Of a DNA stretch of 18,983 nt, positions 1 to 7,043 are shown in pieces. Each line of letters opens with the position of its first letter. Within the stretch, counting starts at the first letter, position 1. The notes beneath the pieces were generated by a model, which worked only from the letters and a program-made list of their open reading frames with translations, did not search any database and was not told the DNA's origin. The position numbers and the translations under genes are program-made. Source of the stretch: Cellvibrionales bacterium UBA1854 (GTDB lineage: Bacteria; Pseudomonadota; Gammaproteobacteria; Pseudomonadales; Porticoccaceae); contig DDII01000085.1 of assembly GCA_002338445.1 (NCBI GenBank), positions 1 through 18,983 of the forward strand, in the 5' to 3' direction.

Positions 1-286
1 ATATATTGTGTCTCAAGCGACTTCATCAAATAATCTCCAAAAATTGTTTAATGATAACTTTTTGTAAGCGTAGAAACTTGCGCGGTTTTGGTCAATCTAT
101 CCCTCGACCCTTTCACCCAAAACAAAAAATTATTAACTCTGAATACGCAGATTCGCTCAAATACAAAAAACCTTTTCACGCAGAGCTATTGATTTTTATT
201 CTAACTACAAAATAATTTGGGTGATTGCATTCATCAGCTATTTGAAAATAACCGTGCTTTAGAGTAATTATAAATTTGAGAGGTGA
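1..286. other. Left-edge stretch without a supportable gene
   Basis: No convincing coding region is visible here. One 69-codon open frame on the plus strand (6-215, TTG start) has no recognisable domain, signal peptide or ribosome binding site, and its composition looks like translated AT-rich DNA. The last part presumably carries the promoter of the following sulfatase. A weak pair, TTGAAA at 242-247 and AATTAT at 266-271 (18-base spacer), is the best I see, but it would leave a leader of only about 15 bases, so I do not call it. Confidence 0.5.
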
Positions 287-287
287 T
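278..287 (+). promoter_or_regulatory. Strong ribosome binding site that decides the sulfatase start
   Basis: GAGAGGTGAT contains GAGGTGAT (280-287), which can pair over eight bases with the usual 3' end of bacterial 16S rRNA. It overlaps the TTG at 287, so that codon cannot be the start it serves. The in-frame TTG at 293 lies 9 bases after the GG at 282-283, which is a normal distance. Confidence 0.6.
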
Positions 288-292
288 TGGTT

Positions 293-1867
293 TTGGAAAA
301 TCTACAAAAGCTTTTTCGTTTACTCAAGATAAGACAATTAGTGACTATTATTTTAGCCTGTGTCACAGGCCTGATGTCTCAGGCTTGCAGCCAGAACTCT
401 TCCCACCCAAATATCGTGCTAATTTTTGCCGACGATCTCGGTTACTGCGACAGTGAACTTTATGGCTGCAATGCCGTGCCCACACCTAATATTAAAAGGC
501 TAGCAAAGGAGGGTGCTCTTTTTACCTCAGGATACGTTACCAGCCCGGTATGTTCTCCTTCAAGGGCGAGTATGTTAACCGGTCGATACCAGCAACGGTT
601 TGGTCATGAATTTCTTCCCGAGGGTGATCCCTCTGGAGACGCGGGTCTCCCCATATCTGAAAAAACTATCGCAGATTATCTCAAAATGTCTGGCTACACC
701 ACGGGAATGACGGGAAAGTGGCATCTCGGGGATAATGAGGAATTTCACCCGTTAAATCGCGGTTTTGACGAATGGTTCGGTATTATCACCGCTGCTACCG
801 ATTACGCCGACCCGACTCGAACCGATGTAAAATCTTTTGACTTCAAAAATTATATAGCAAAGAAGGCTCTCGAAAAAACAATACCCACATCTGAGTTATC
901 CGAGATGACATCCAACCAAATCATTAATGCACTAAAGAAGCAAGGTCTAAGTGACATGGCGAATTGGCTTCAGAGTTCAAGCGCAGACTCTACATGGAAA
1001 GGAAGAGGAGCTGGCAGCGTCTTTAGAGGACGGCAAGTAGTCAATGAACCTGACTACCTCACCGATGCATTTTCGAGAGAGGCCGTAGCCTTTATAAGGA
1101 GATATAAAGACAAACCATTTTTCCTGTATATTCCTTACACTGCCACTCACGGTCCACTTCAAGTAACCCAAAAATACTATGACCGTTTCCCTGATATTGA
1201 GAATGAACAAAAACGTATCTACGCTGCCATGACCGCATCTCTTGACGACGGTATCGGCGCAATCCTGGACGCGCTTATAGAGACGGGGCTAGAGGAAAAC
1301 ACGCTGGTTATTTTTCTCAGCGACAACGGAGCGGGCGTTGCTGACTACGCAAGCAATGCGCCACTGCGCCTGGGCAAACATACCTTATTCGAAGGCGGTG
1401 TGAGAGTACCATTTACGATAAAATGGCCAAAACAAATTTCGAAGGGAAAAGTTTACCATAATCCCGTAAGCTCTCTAGATATTCTTCCTACGGCAGTAGC
1501 GGCCGCCGGAGGAAGGATTCCTAACGAACCAACCATAGAGGGAGTAGACCTCCTGCCATACCTTGATGGTTCGAGTAACGATAATCCTCATAATGCACTT
1601 TTTTGGCGAAACGGAGCAAACTGGGCCATCAGAGAGGAGGATTGGAAGTTAATATATGCGGGGGAGCGATATTGGCTATATGACCTGTCAGATGACATCG
1701 GCGAGATCCATAACCTCGCCAACGAACGATCAGATGTTGTAACGAGAATGACGGATCTTTATCGATTATGGGACCAAGATAACATTCCTCCCGCTTGGCC
1801 CGCCGTTGGTTCGAAAAAAACCGACTACTATTTTGTGGATGGTATTGAAATCGACTGGGCACTATAG
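293..1867 (+). CDS. Secreted formylglycine-dependent sulfatase (S1 / arylsulfatase family)
   Basis: This gene encodes a 524-residue type I sulfatase that hydrolyses a sulfate ester; the substrate is unknown. Numbered from TTG 293, the metal-binding Asp pair is at 47-48 (FADDLGY). The signature CSPSR is at 87-91, with Cys87 expected to be converted to formylglycine. The second signature GKWHLG is at 141-146, His286 sits in THGP, Asp344-Asn345 in SDNGA, and Lys362 precedes an EGG loop. All known catalytic positions appear present, so it is probably active. The N-terminus has a hydrophobic stretch (about 17-30) ending in SQAC; this may be a signal peptide or a weak lipobox at Cys32, so the location is periplasmic or membrane-anchored. 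No formylglycine-generating enzyme is in the window, so maturation must come from elsewhere. Family is certain; substrate and anchoring are not. Confidence 0.93.
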   Translation: MENLQKLFRLLKIRQLVTIILACVTGLMSQACSQNSSHPNIVLIFADDLGYCDSELYGCNAVPTPNIKRLAKEGALFTSGYVTSPVCSPSRASMLTGRYQQRFGHEFLPEGDPSGDAGLPISEKTIADYLKMSGYTTGMTGKWHLGDNEEFHPLNRGFDEWFGIITAATDYADPTRTDVKSFDFKNYIAKKALEKTIPTSELSEMTSNQIINALKKQGLSDMANWLQSSSADSTWKGRGAGSVFRGRQVVNEPDYLTDAFSREAVAFIRRYKDKPFFLYIPYTATHGPLQVTQKYYDRFPDIENEQKRIYAAMTASLDDGIGAILDALIETGLEENTLVIFLSDNGAGVADYASNAPLRLGKHTLFEGGVRVPFTIKWPKQISKGKVYHNPVSSLDILPTAVAAAGGRIPNEPTIEGVDLLPYLDGSSNDNPHNALFWRNGANWAIREEDWKLIYAGERYWLYDLSDDIGEIHNLANERSDVVTRMTDLYRLWDQDNIPPAWPAVGSKKTDYYFVDGIEIDWAL

Positions 1868-1930
1868 ATAAAAGCTCATCGCAATAATCTTGAAATAAAT
1901 TAGCAAGACCATTACTTAAAATGGGTGAAA

Positions 1931-1960
1931 TTGACTAATTTTTTATTTGCCTAAAATGAT
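1931..1960 (+). promoter_or_regulatory. Candidate sigma70 promoter for the downstream gene run
   Basis: TTGACT (1931-1936, five of six consensus bases) is followed after 18 bases by AATGAT (1955-1960, four of six). A better -10 match, GATAAT at 1958-1963, lies too far away (21 bases). The element sits in the only sizeable gap (132 bases) before the run of genes from 2006 to 6867, so it is the natural place for their shared promoter. Confidence 0.35.
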
Positions 1961-2005
1961 AATAAGGGGCAAAGTAAAACGAAAAATTTACTAAAATCAT
2001 TGCCT

Positions 2006-2647
2006 ATGGGGTCCATTTTGAATAATTTCGATTCCTCCATGATCACAGAAGTGGGTGAATTTGGCTCAAAACTATGGTGTGAGGCTTGCGGCATTTCAGG
2101 GGCAAAAATGCTTCAGGCAGCCGACATTCCCTCAGACCTTCGATGGGGCTTCACGGAGCTTTATCTTGATCCTCATCCACGATTGATTTCTGAGGCTTGG
2201 CCTGTCTCCGGGTACTATTTTATGGTGGATAATGGTGTAGTATCAGGTGGCGCAGGTGTGCCTGAGCACTGTCTCACACTCCAAGGTTTTCATGTAAAAG
2301 CATCATGGGCTTTCATATGTAACCAGTCCCGCAGTAAATACGGTCTCTCCGGTCAGAAACAACGTGGCTTAGAGGAGGAAAGGTTAAAACGACAAATTGA
2401 AGAGCATCTTGGCTCCTCGATAAACGTTGTTAATGTTGTGAACAGCGTTTGGCCAAAATCAATCATAGCAGCACTTAGCGGCGATGACCCAGAGTCCAAG
2501 ACAACGGGTCTACATAATATCGCAGCAAGCCTACAAAGCCCTTCACCGGAATTTTCTGAATTCCCTTGTACAGAGCTGGGTGTACCCATATTCAACAAAA
2601 TGACTGAAACGCAAAAACTACAATTTCTACAACTATGCAGAATTTAG
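2006..2647 (+). CDS. Unrecognised 213-residue cytoplasmic protein
   Basis: I do not recognise this family. The protein has no signal peptide or membrane segment. It contains a CEAC motif (Cys25, Cys28) near the N-terminus and further cysteines at about 89, 105, 188 and 211. A conserved-looking core (about 46-105) is rich in aromatic residues and glycine, with a DPHPR and a GGAGVPEHC stretch. A charged helix follows at about 117-135 (QKQRGLEEERLKRQIEEHL). The start is uncertain: TTG 2000, ATG 2006 and TTG 2018 are all in frame and none has a clear ribosome binding site. I chose the ATG, though the GGGG at 2008-2011 could serve TTG 2018. It is the first gene of the plus-strand run, 32 bases ahead of the transposase-like gene. 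It reads as a real gene by length, amino acid composition and operon position, but its function is unknown. Confidence 0.7.
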   Translation: MGSILNNFDSSMITEVGEFGSKLWCEACGISGAKMLQAADIPSDLRWGFTELYLDPHPRLISEAWPVSGYYFMVDNGVVSGGAGVPEHCLTLQGFHVKASWAFICNQSRSKYGLSGQKQRGLEEERLKRQIEEHLGSSINVVNVVNSVWPKSIIAALSGDDPESKTTGLHNIAASLQSPSPEFSEFPCTELGVPIFNKMTETQKLQFLQLCRI

Positions 2648-2679
2648 AGTAGCCATCAGCAATCTACGAGTGAACTCCT

Positions 2680-3972
2680 ATGCAACCCGCTTTTTCCGAT
2701 ATTCAGTCGCATGACAACCGTACGCAGATCGATGAATTTGCTAAAGTCCTCTGCTCCCAAGTACCGGGGTCCAATTTAGGCAGAGTGAGTTACAAGTTTG
2801 TTTGTAATATGCTGACGGGAATACGCCGCACAAAGTCTGTCAACCTAACAAGTGTTGCGAGAGGTTTGAATGAGAAGATCCGACTCCACGCAACCCACAA
2901 AAGACTCTCAAGGAATCTTGATGATCCTAAACTAACCAAAAATTTGAGTCTAAGCCTACTAAAAATGGGTGCTAAAAACGTTAGTCTAAAAACACGACTT
3001 ATTGTGCACACCTACGAATTGCACAAAAAATATGCTTGTAAAATTGAGTATCTGCCTAAATCTTTAGTCGACTCGGAGTCGGCATTCAAGGTATGTGAGA
3101 TTCTAGCAAGTGATACAGATTCTAACACATACACTCCTCTTTTAGCGCGGGTATGGTCCGACCGTGTGCCAAATTATGAGAGTGATGCCCAAGAAATCAA
3201 GAACGCAATCATGCAGGTGCAAACTGCCACAAGCGGAAGAGGGATGTTTTTTCTTGACGATGAAACAGTCGACACTGGTTCGATAAGAGCAATTGTCTCC
3301 GAGCCTAGTCTAGATTTTATCGCGCTTGTGCGCGATCGTTCTTTTAAAGCAGTGCACGGAACTGAAATGCACTCACTCGGAGAGCTTAGTGAGAAAGTAG
3401 AAACAAAATATGGAAAAATGATGTTCAAGCTTGTGCCCGAGGGACTTGTGGGGAACAGTAAGACCGATATGGATCTATTTATGCACGCGGGATCTATACC
3501 AATTCGGCTGCCTCAATTTAGCCGGCGGCTGAGCCTTATAGCGCTAAAATCTAGTAGCCGACTCACCGGAGAAGCCTCGAGTCCGTTATTGACCTCCCAG
3601 ATAAAACTCCGATCAAGAAAAGCTGTGATGGGGCTGGTCGAATCTTACTTGTCCATCAAAGACATCATCTCGCTGCACTCAGCCTTCCGCGAGACCTTTG
3701 ATCCTTCCGGATTTCGTGTCCTCACATATAACCGACTTCAGCTACTAATAACTCTCCTGCAGACCGTGATACATTACGAGACCTCCATAGAAGGATCTCT
3801 GTCGATCAGCGAAAAAAAGATGTCCACCAAGCCTCATGATGGAGAAATTCAGAGAACCTATTACCGGCCAGAATTGAGTTCGCAAGCTTCCCAAATAGAT
3901 GTCGAGAGCGCTAGTACCACTTTGGAACGGGACCGCCAATCTGCTTTCTGTGATACACATGTCCAATATTAA
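2680..3972 (+). CDS. IS4-like (DDE) transposase-derived protein, probably catalytically dead
   Basis: The 430-residue product resembles a full-length IS4-type DDE transposase. The N-terminal region has NLTSVARGL (55-63) and ATHKRLSRNL (71-80), like the NLT..AR.L and T.KRLSRNL blocks of that family. KKYACKIEYL (116-125) matches the block that follows the first catalytic Asp, GRGMFFLD (186-193) the block with the second Asp, and SRKAV...YLS (312-325) plus FRVLTYNRL (345-353) the block around the catalytic Glu. By this alignment, made from memory, the first Asp is His110, the second is kept (Asp193), and the Glu is Ile330 or Ser331. The frame has no stop or shift, and I saw no terminal inverted repeats or target duplication. 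About 60 C-terminal residues look unrelated to the family. It lies 32 bases after one gene and overlaps the next by 14 bases, so it behaves like an operon member. A recent decayed insertion is the alternative. Confidence 0.7.
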   Translation: MQPAFSDIQSHDNRTQIDEFAKVLCSQVPGSNLGRVSYKFVCNMLTGIRRTKSVNLTSVARGLNEKIRLHATHKRLSRNLDDPKLTKNLSLSLLKMGAKNVSLKTRLIVHTYELHKKYACKIEYLPKSLVDSESAFKVCEILASDTDSNTYTPLLARVWSDRVPNYESDAQEIKNAIMQVQTATSGRGMFFLDDETVDTGSIRAIVSEPSLDFIALVRDRSFKAVHGTEMHSLGELSEKVETKYGKMMFKLVPEGLVGNSKTDMDLFMHAGSIPIRLPQFSRRLSLIALKSSSRLTGEASSPLLTSQIKLRSRKAVMGLVESYLSIKDIISLHSAFRETFDPSGFRVLTYNRLQLLITLLQTVIHYETSIEGSLSISEKKMSTKPHDGEIQRTYYRPELSSQASQIDVESASTTLERDRQSAFCDTHVQY

Positions 3973-4609
3973 TAGGTCAAACTTTGCGTCAGTAAAAAAG
4001 AATTATTACAGAGACGGGTTTGTTATTTTAAAAAATTTCCTTGATGAAAAAGCGCTGTCGGAGTTACGTAACCGTGCCCTTTCCGCGGCAAAAGAACTGC
4101 GAGAAAATAATAATGATAACTCGCCTTACCAAAATATAATTAAAAGTCTAGATAAACGCGACCCTTGGTTTAATCATCAGCTAAAACGTGGGACTCACGT
4201 ATCGCTCATGAAATACATCCTCAACGGAGAAATAGAGGGGGCCTCGGCAGCTTGGTTTAATAGACCGGAAGGGTCCTCCCGGGGGATTAGCCCTCACGTC
4301 GACATCATAGGGAGTTATCGAAAACCTGACGCGGGAGCTACGATCTGGTTTGCCCTCGATCAAGCACAAATAGACAACGGTTGCTTACATTACTTGCGGG
4401 GATCACACAAGAATAAGTACCCAACGGAAACTTTTATCTCAGGTATAGATACGCAGTCAAAAGACGCAGTTGCCGCCGAACTTGAACCCGGTGATGCAGT
4501 CATCCACAGCGCTTTGACCATACACTGGTCACTCGGCAACGGAAGTGGTCATCCTAGACGCGCAATATCTTACTTTTATTGGAAGGCCGGTATAAAAGGC
4601 AAAATTTAG
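3959..4609 (+). CDS. PhyH-family 2-oxoglutarate/Fe(II) dioxygenase
   Basis: The 216-residue product belongs to the phytanoyl-CoA dioxygenase family, which hydroxylates small molecules using 2-oxoglutarate, oxygen and ferrous iron. The iron-binding HxD is His113/Asp115 (SPHVDIIG). The distal histidine is most likely His189 in the block GDAVIHSALTIHWSLGN, and the 2-oxoglutarate-binding arginine is Arg200 or Arg201 (HPRRAIS). The N-terminal YYRDGFVILKNFL (16-28) is the usual start of the fold. An upstream in-frame start at 3899 is rejected because it would overlap the previous gene by 74 bases and adds residues before the conserved fold. ATG 3959 leaves a 14-base overlap and has no clear ribosome binding site, which suggests translational coupling to the preceding gene. 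The substrate is unknown. The following aldolase and sulfatase suggest that it acts on an intermediate of the same pathway. Confidence 0.88.
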   Translation: MSNINRSNFASVKKNYYRDGFVILKNFLDEKALSELRNRALSAAKELRENNNDNSPYQNIIKSLDKRDPWFNHQLKRGTHVSLMKYILNGEIEGASAAWFNRPEGSSRGISPHVDIIGSYRKPDAGATIWFALDQAQIDNGCLHYLRGSHKNKYPTETFISGIDTQSKDAVAAELEPGDAVIHSALTIHWSLGNGSGHPRRAISYFYWKAGIKGKI

Positions 4610-4629
4610 ATCAATACAAGGAGTAAAAA

Positions 4630-5280
4630 ATGCCACACCCACTGCAAGCTCAGCGAGAATCTCTGGTAAAGGCGTACCTTGAGGTCGCAGAGCGCGATCT
4701 TATGAGACAGTCCAGCGGAAATGTGAGTTGTCGTGTTGATGGTGGCATGCTCATATCCTGTTCTGGAGCCTCTGCAAAGAACCTCAGTACTGATAGGGTG
4801 GTGTTTGTGAAAGAGGACGGTAGCTACGAGGGTGATATCAAACCATCTTCGGAGTGGCGGATGCACAGTGCAATTTACCGCTATCAAGAGAAGGCAGACA
4901 CAGTCATCCACACTCACTCAGACCACTGCGTGGCCCTTGCTGTTCATAACCTACCGCTGCCCGGATTCCACTACATGGTTGGCCTTTTCGGTGGTTCAGA
5001 TGTGCCATGTGTGCCCTATGCAACTTTCGGAACCGAGGAGCTTGGCATGAGCGCTGCAAAAGCCCTTACCGACCGTGCGGCATGCCTTCTTGGAAACCAC
5101 GGTATGATTTGTAGAGGTAACAACTTTGAGGTCGCTATTGATCATGCAGAACGCCTTGAACAGATCTGTAAACATTACATTTTAGCTCGATCTATTGGAG
5201 AACCGGATATGCTATCGGAAGAGGACTGGGATGATTTTTTTGGGCGAGCAAGGAAAGTTGCTTATACAGATTTTATTTAA
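4630..5280 (+). CDS. Class II aldolase / adducin-family protein (FucA/AraD type)
   Basis: The 216-residue product is a zinc-dependent class II aldolase-fold enzyme of the L-fuculose-phosphate aldolase / ribulose-phosphate epimerase group, normal in length. The phosphate-binding SSGNVSCR is at 28-35. The zinc ligands are His94 and His96 (IHTHSDH) and His157 (LGNHGM), and the likely catalytic Glu75 is in KPSSEWRMH. All are present, so activity is expected, but members range from aldolases and epimerases to decarboxylases and the substrate cannot be assigned. ATG 4630 has the best ribosome binding site in this run, AAGGAG at 4618-4623, with a 6-base spacer. It starts 20 bases after the dioxygenase and ends 18 bases before the second sulfatase, so co-transcription is very likely. 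A role in cleaving a sugar-like or hydroxylated product released by the neighbours is inference. Confidence 0.9.
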   Translation: MPHPLQAQRESLVKAYLEVAERDLMRQSSGNVSCRVDGGMLISCSGASAKNLSTDRVVFVKEDGSYEGDIKPSSEWRMHSAIYRYQEKADTVIHTHSDHCVALAVHNLPLPGFHYMVGLFGGSDVPCVPYATFGTEELGMSAAKALTDRAACLLGNHGMICRGNNFEVAIDHAERLEQICKHYILARSIGEPDMLSEEDWDDFFGRARKVAYTDFI

Positions 5281-5298
5281 GTCACAAATATTAATTTT

Positions 5299-6867
5299 AT
5301 GATTAGTTTTGCTTCTAAAAGTACTGTGGCACAAGTAACAGCAGTGGTTTTATTAAGCGCTTTCTTTTCAAGCAATGGCAGCGCCGTCGTTACAGAAAAA
5401 CCAAATATCCTTTGGGTCTGGGTCGATGATCAGCACCCTTGGTATGCAACTTACGGACACACTCTTGTGCATACTCCCAACATCGATAAACTTGCTGATA
5501 CAGGCGTGGTTTTTGAACGCGCATACGCGCCTGGACCCGTTTGTAGCACCAGTCGATCCGCAATAGCAACCGGTAGCTATGCCATCAGGATTGGCGCTCA
5601 TGATCACCGGTCTGGTAGGGTCCCTGAAAACCAAATATACCTTCCAGCCGGAATAAAAACTGTGCCGACGTTGTTCCTTGAAGCGGGCTATGAAACCTAC
5701 AACGACGGAAAGGATGACTTTAACTTTTCTTACAGACGCTCTGATCTATATTCTGTACCCAAAAAACTAATGATATCGAGCGTAAAAACCGATCCCAAAC
5801 ACAAAAAAAATCCAGCCAACAGTCAATTAAAAAAGTCTGAAAACAAAGGAAATTTTCGTTTAAATCGGGGTAGTGGTCACTGGAGTGATGTCCCAACAAG
5901 TATGTCTTTCTTTGGTCAGACCTCGATCTCTGGTGGTAAGAAAGACGACCGCACGCTCGCTCCGAAATTAAAGTCGCTTGGTTACACGCCTGTGAAACCT
6001 GAAAATGTTCGAGTTCCTCCACAGTACCCTGACATACCGGAAGTACGAGAAAAAATCGCAGGACACTATAATAGTATTCTTCAGACAGATTATGAACTGG
6101 GTGTTTTAATTCAAAGCCTTAAAGACGACGATCGCTGGAATAACACAATAATTTTCCTATTTTCTGACCATGGCTCAAATCTGCCTAGGAGTAAGGAATT
6201 CTGCTACGAGGAAGGTCTGCACGTGCCCCTTATAATCTCAGGGCCAGGCGCACAAGATAAAATTGCTCCGGGTACCCGACGTAAAGATTTGGTGAACCTT
6301 CTCGATATATCTGCAACAGCATTAAGCCTAGCTGGGATGAGAATTCCACCATTTATGGATTCAAAAAATGTTTTTGCTGACGACTATTCCCGAAATTACG
6401 TGTTTTCATCTGCAGATCGAATGTCAAACGTTATCGATCGGGTACGATCCGTTATGGGCGATCGATACCATTACATAAGAAACTTTATGACAGATCGACC
6501 CCTCTTCAACTGGGGATACAGGGAACTCTTCGCGGCGGATTTACCAGATAAATTTGGATATTTTCTAAAAATCCGTGACTTGGCAACCAACGGAGAATTA
6601 ACACCCGCTCAGGCGGCTCCCTATGGCCCGCGGAGTGCCGAGGAACTATATGACTTAAAAAATGATCCGGACGAAGTAATCAATCTTGCTAGCGATCCAA
6701 AACATCGTAAAACTCTGGAGGAGATGAGGATCCAGCTAGCACGATGGATCAAAGACACAGACGATAAGGGGCAATATCCAAGATCCGGTGCATCAATTGC
6801 TGAGGTCAAGGGTCGATTCCCGAGGTCTGCACTAAAGAGCCCCGAATATCGTGCGTATGACCCTTAG
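5299..6867 (+). CDS. Secreted sulfatase, N-sulfoglucosamine-type subfamily
   Basis: The 522-residue product is a second formylglycine sulfatase, clearly of a different subfamily from the one at 293. A signal peptide spans about 1-29 (hydrophobic core TAVVLLSAFF, likely cut after NGSA), so it is periplasmic or secreted. The metal-binding pair is Asp43-Asp44 (WVDDQHPWY). The active-site motif is CSTSR at 82-86, with Thr where Pro is usual, followed by TGSYAIRIGAHDHRS. Where the other enzyme has GKWHLG, this one has NDGKDDFNF with Lys138. Asp290-His291 (SDHG) and Lys299 complete the site. The CSTSR, GAHxHRS and GKxDxNF pattern recalls sulfatases related to heparan N-sulfatase, but the substrate is not certain. 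A Lys-rich insertion lies at about 155-190. It is the last gene of the plus-strand run and ends in tandem stops (TAG TGA). No ribosome binding site is visible, and no clear terminator follows in the 176-base gap. Confidence 0.92.
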   Translation: MISFASKSTVAQVTAVVLLSAFFSSNGSAVVTEKPNILWVWVDDQHPWYATYGHTLVHTPNIDKLADTGVVFERAYAPGPVCSTSRSAIATGSYAIRIGAHDHRSGRVPENQIYLPAGIKTVPTLFLEAGYETYNDGKDDFNFSYRRSDLYSVPKKLMISSVKTDPKHKKNPANSQLKKSENKGNFRLNRGSGHWSDVPTSMSFFGQTSISGGKKDDRTLAPKLKSLGYTPVKPENVRVPPQYPDIPEVREKIAGHYNSILQTDYELGVLIQSLKDDDRWNNTIIFLFSDHGSNLPRSKEFCYEEGLHVPLIISGPGAQDKIAPGTRRKDLVNLLDISATALSLAGMRIPPFMDSKNVFADDYSRNYVFSSADRMSNVIDRVRSVMGDRYHYIRNFMTDRPLFNWGYRELFAADLPDKFGYFLKIRDLATNGELTPAQAAPYGPRSAEELYDLKNDPDEVINLASDPKHRKTLEEMRIQLARWIKDTDDKGQYPRSGASIAEVKGRFPRSALKSPEYRAYDP

Positions 6868-7043
6868 TGAGACTATCGGCACGTCAGTCTATGTGGCGTC
6901 GCTTAAGACTTTGGCGATTTCAAAGGGAACTCTTTAGCGGGTTACTGCACCATATGTACCACTGCCTTCAGGTAAATATAAAAACCAGGAAGATAAGCGT
7001 ACTCATTAATGAACTCCATTGAAATTAAATCACTGGGAGGCAT

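Noticed and set aside
6..215. 69-codon plus-strand open frame at the left edge
   Set aside because: TTG start, no ribosome binding site, no recognisable domain, and low-complexity composition expected of translated AT-rich intergenic DNA.
287..292. TTG at 287 as the start of the first sulfatase
   Set aside because: It overlaps the ribosome binding site; the in-frame TTG at 293 has correct spacing.
2680..3972. Active insertion sequence
   Set aside because: No inverted repeats or target duplication were seen at either side, catalytic residues seem lost, and the gene overlaps its neighbour, so it is not annotated as a mobile element.
6966..6992. Hairpin between the second sulfatase and the serine hydrolase as a shared terminator
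   Set aside because: The arms (CTTC, GGT with ACC, GAAG) are short, interrupted and not followed by a T-run on either strand.
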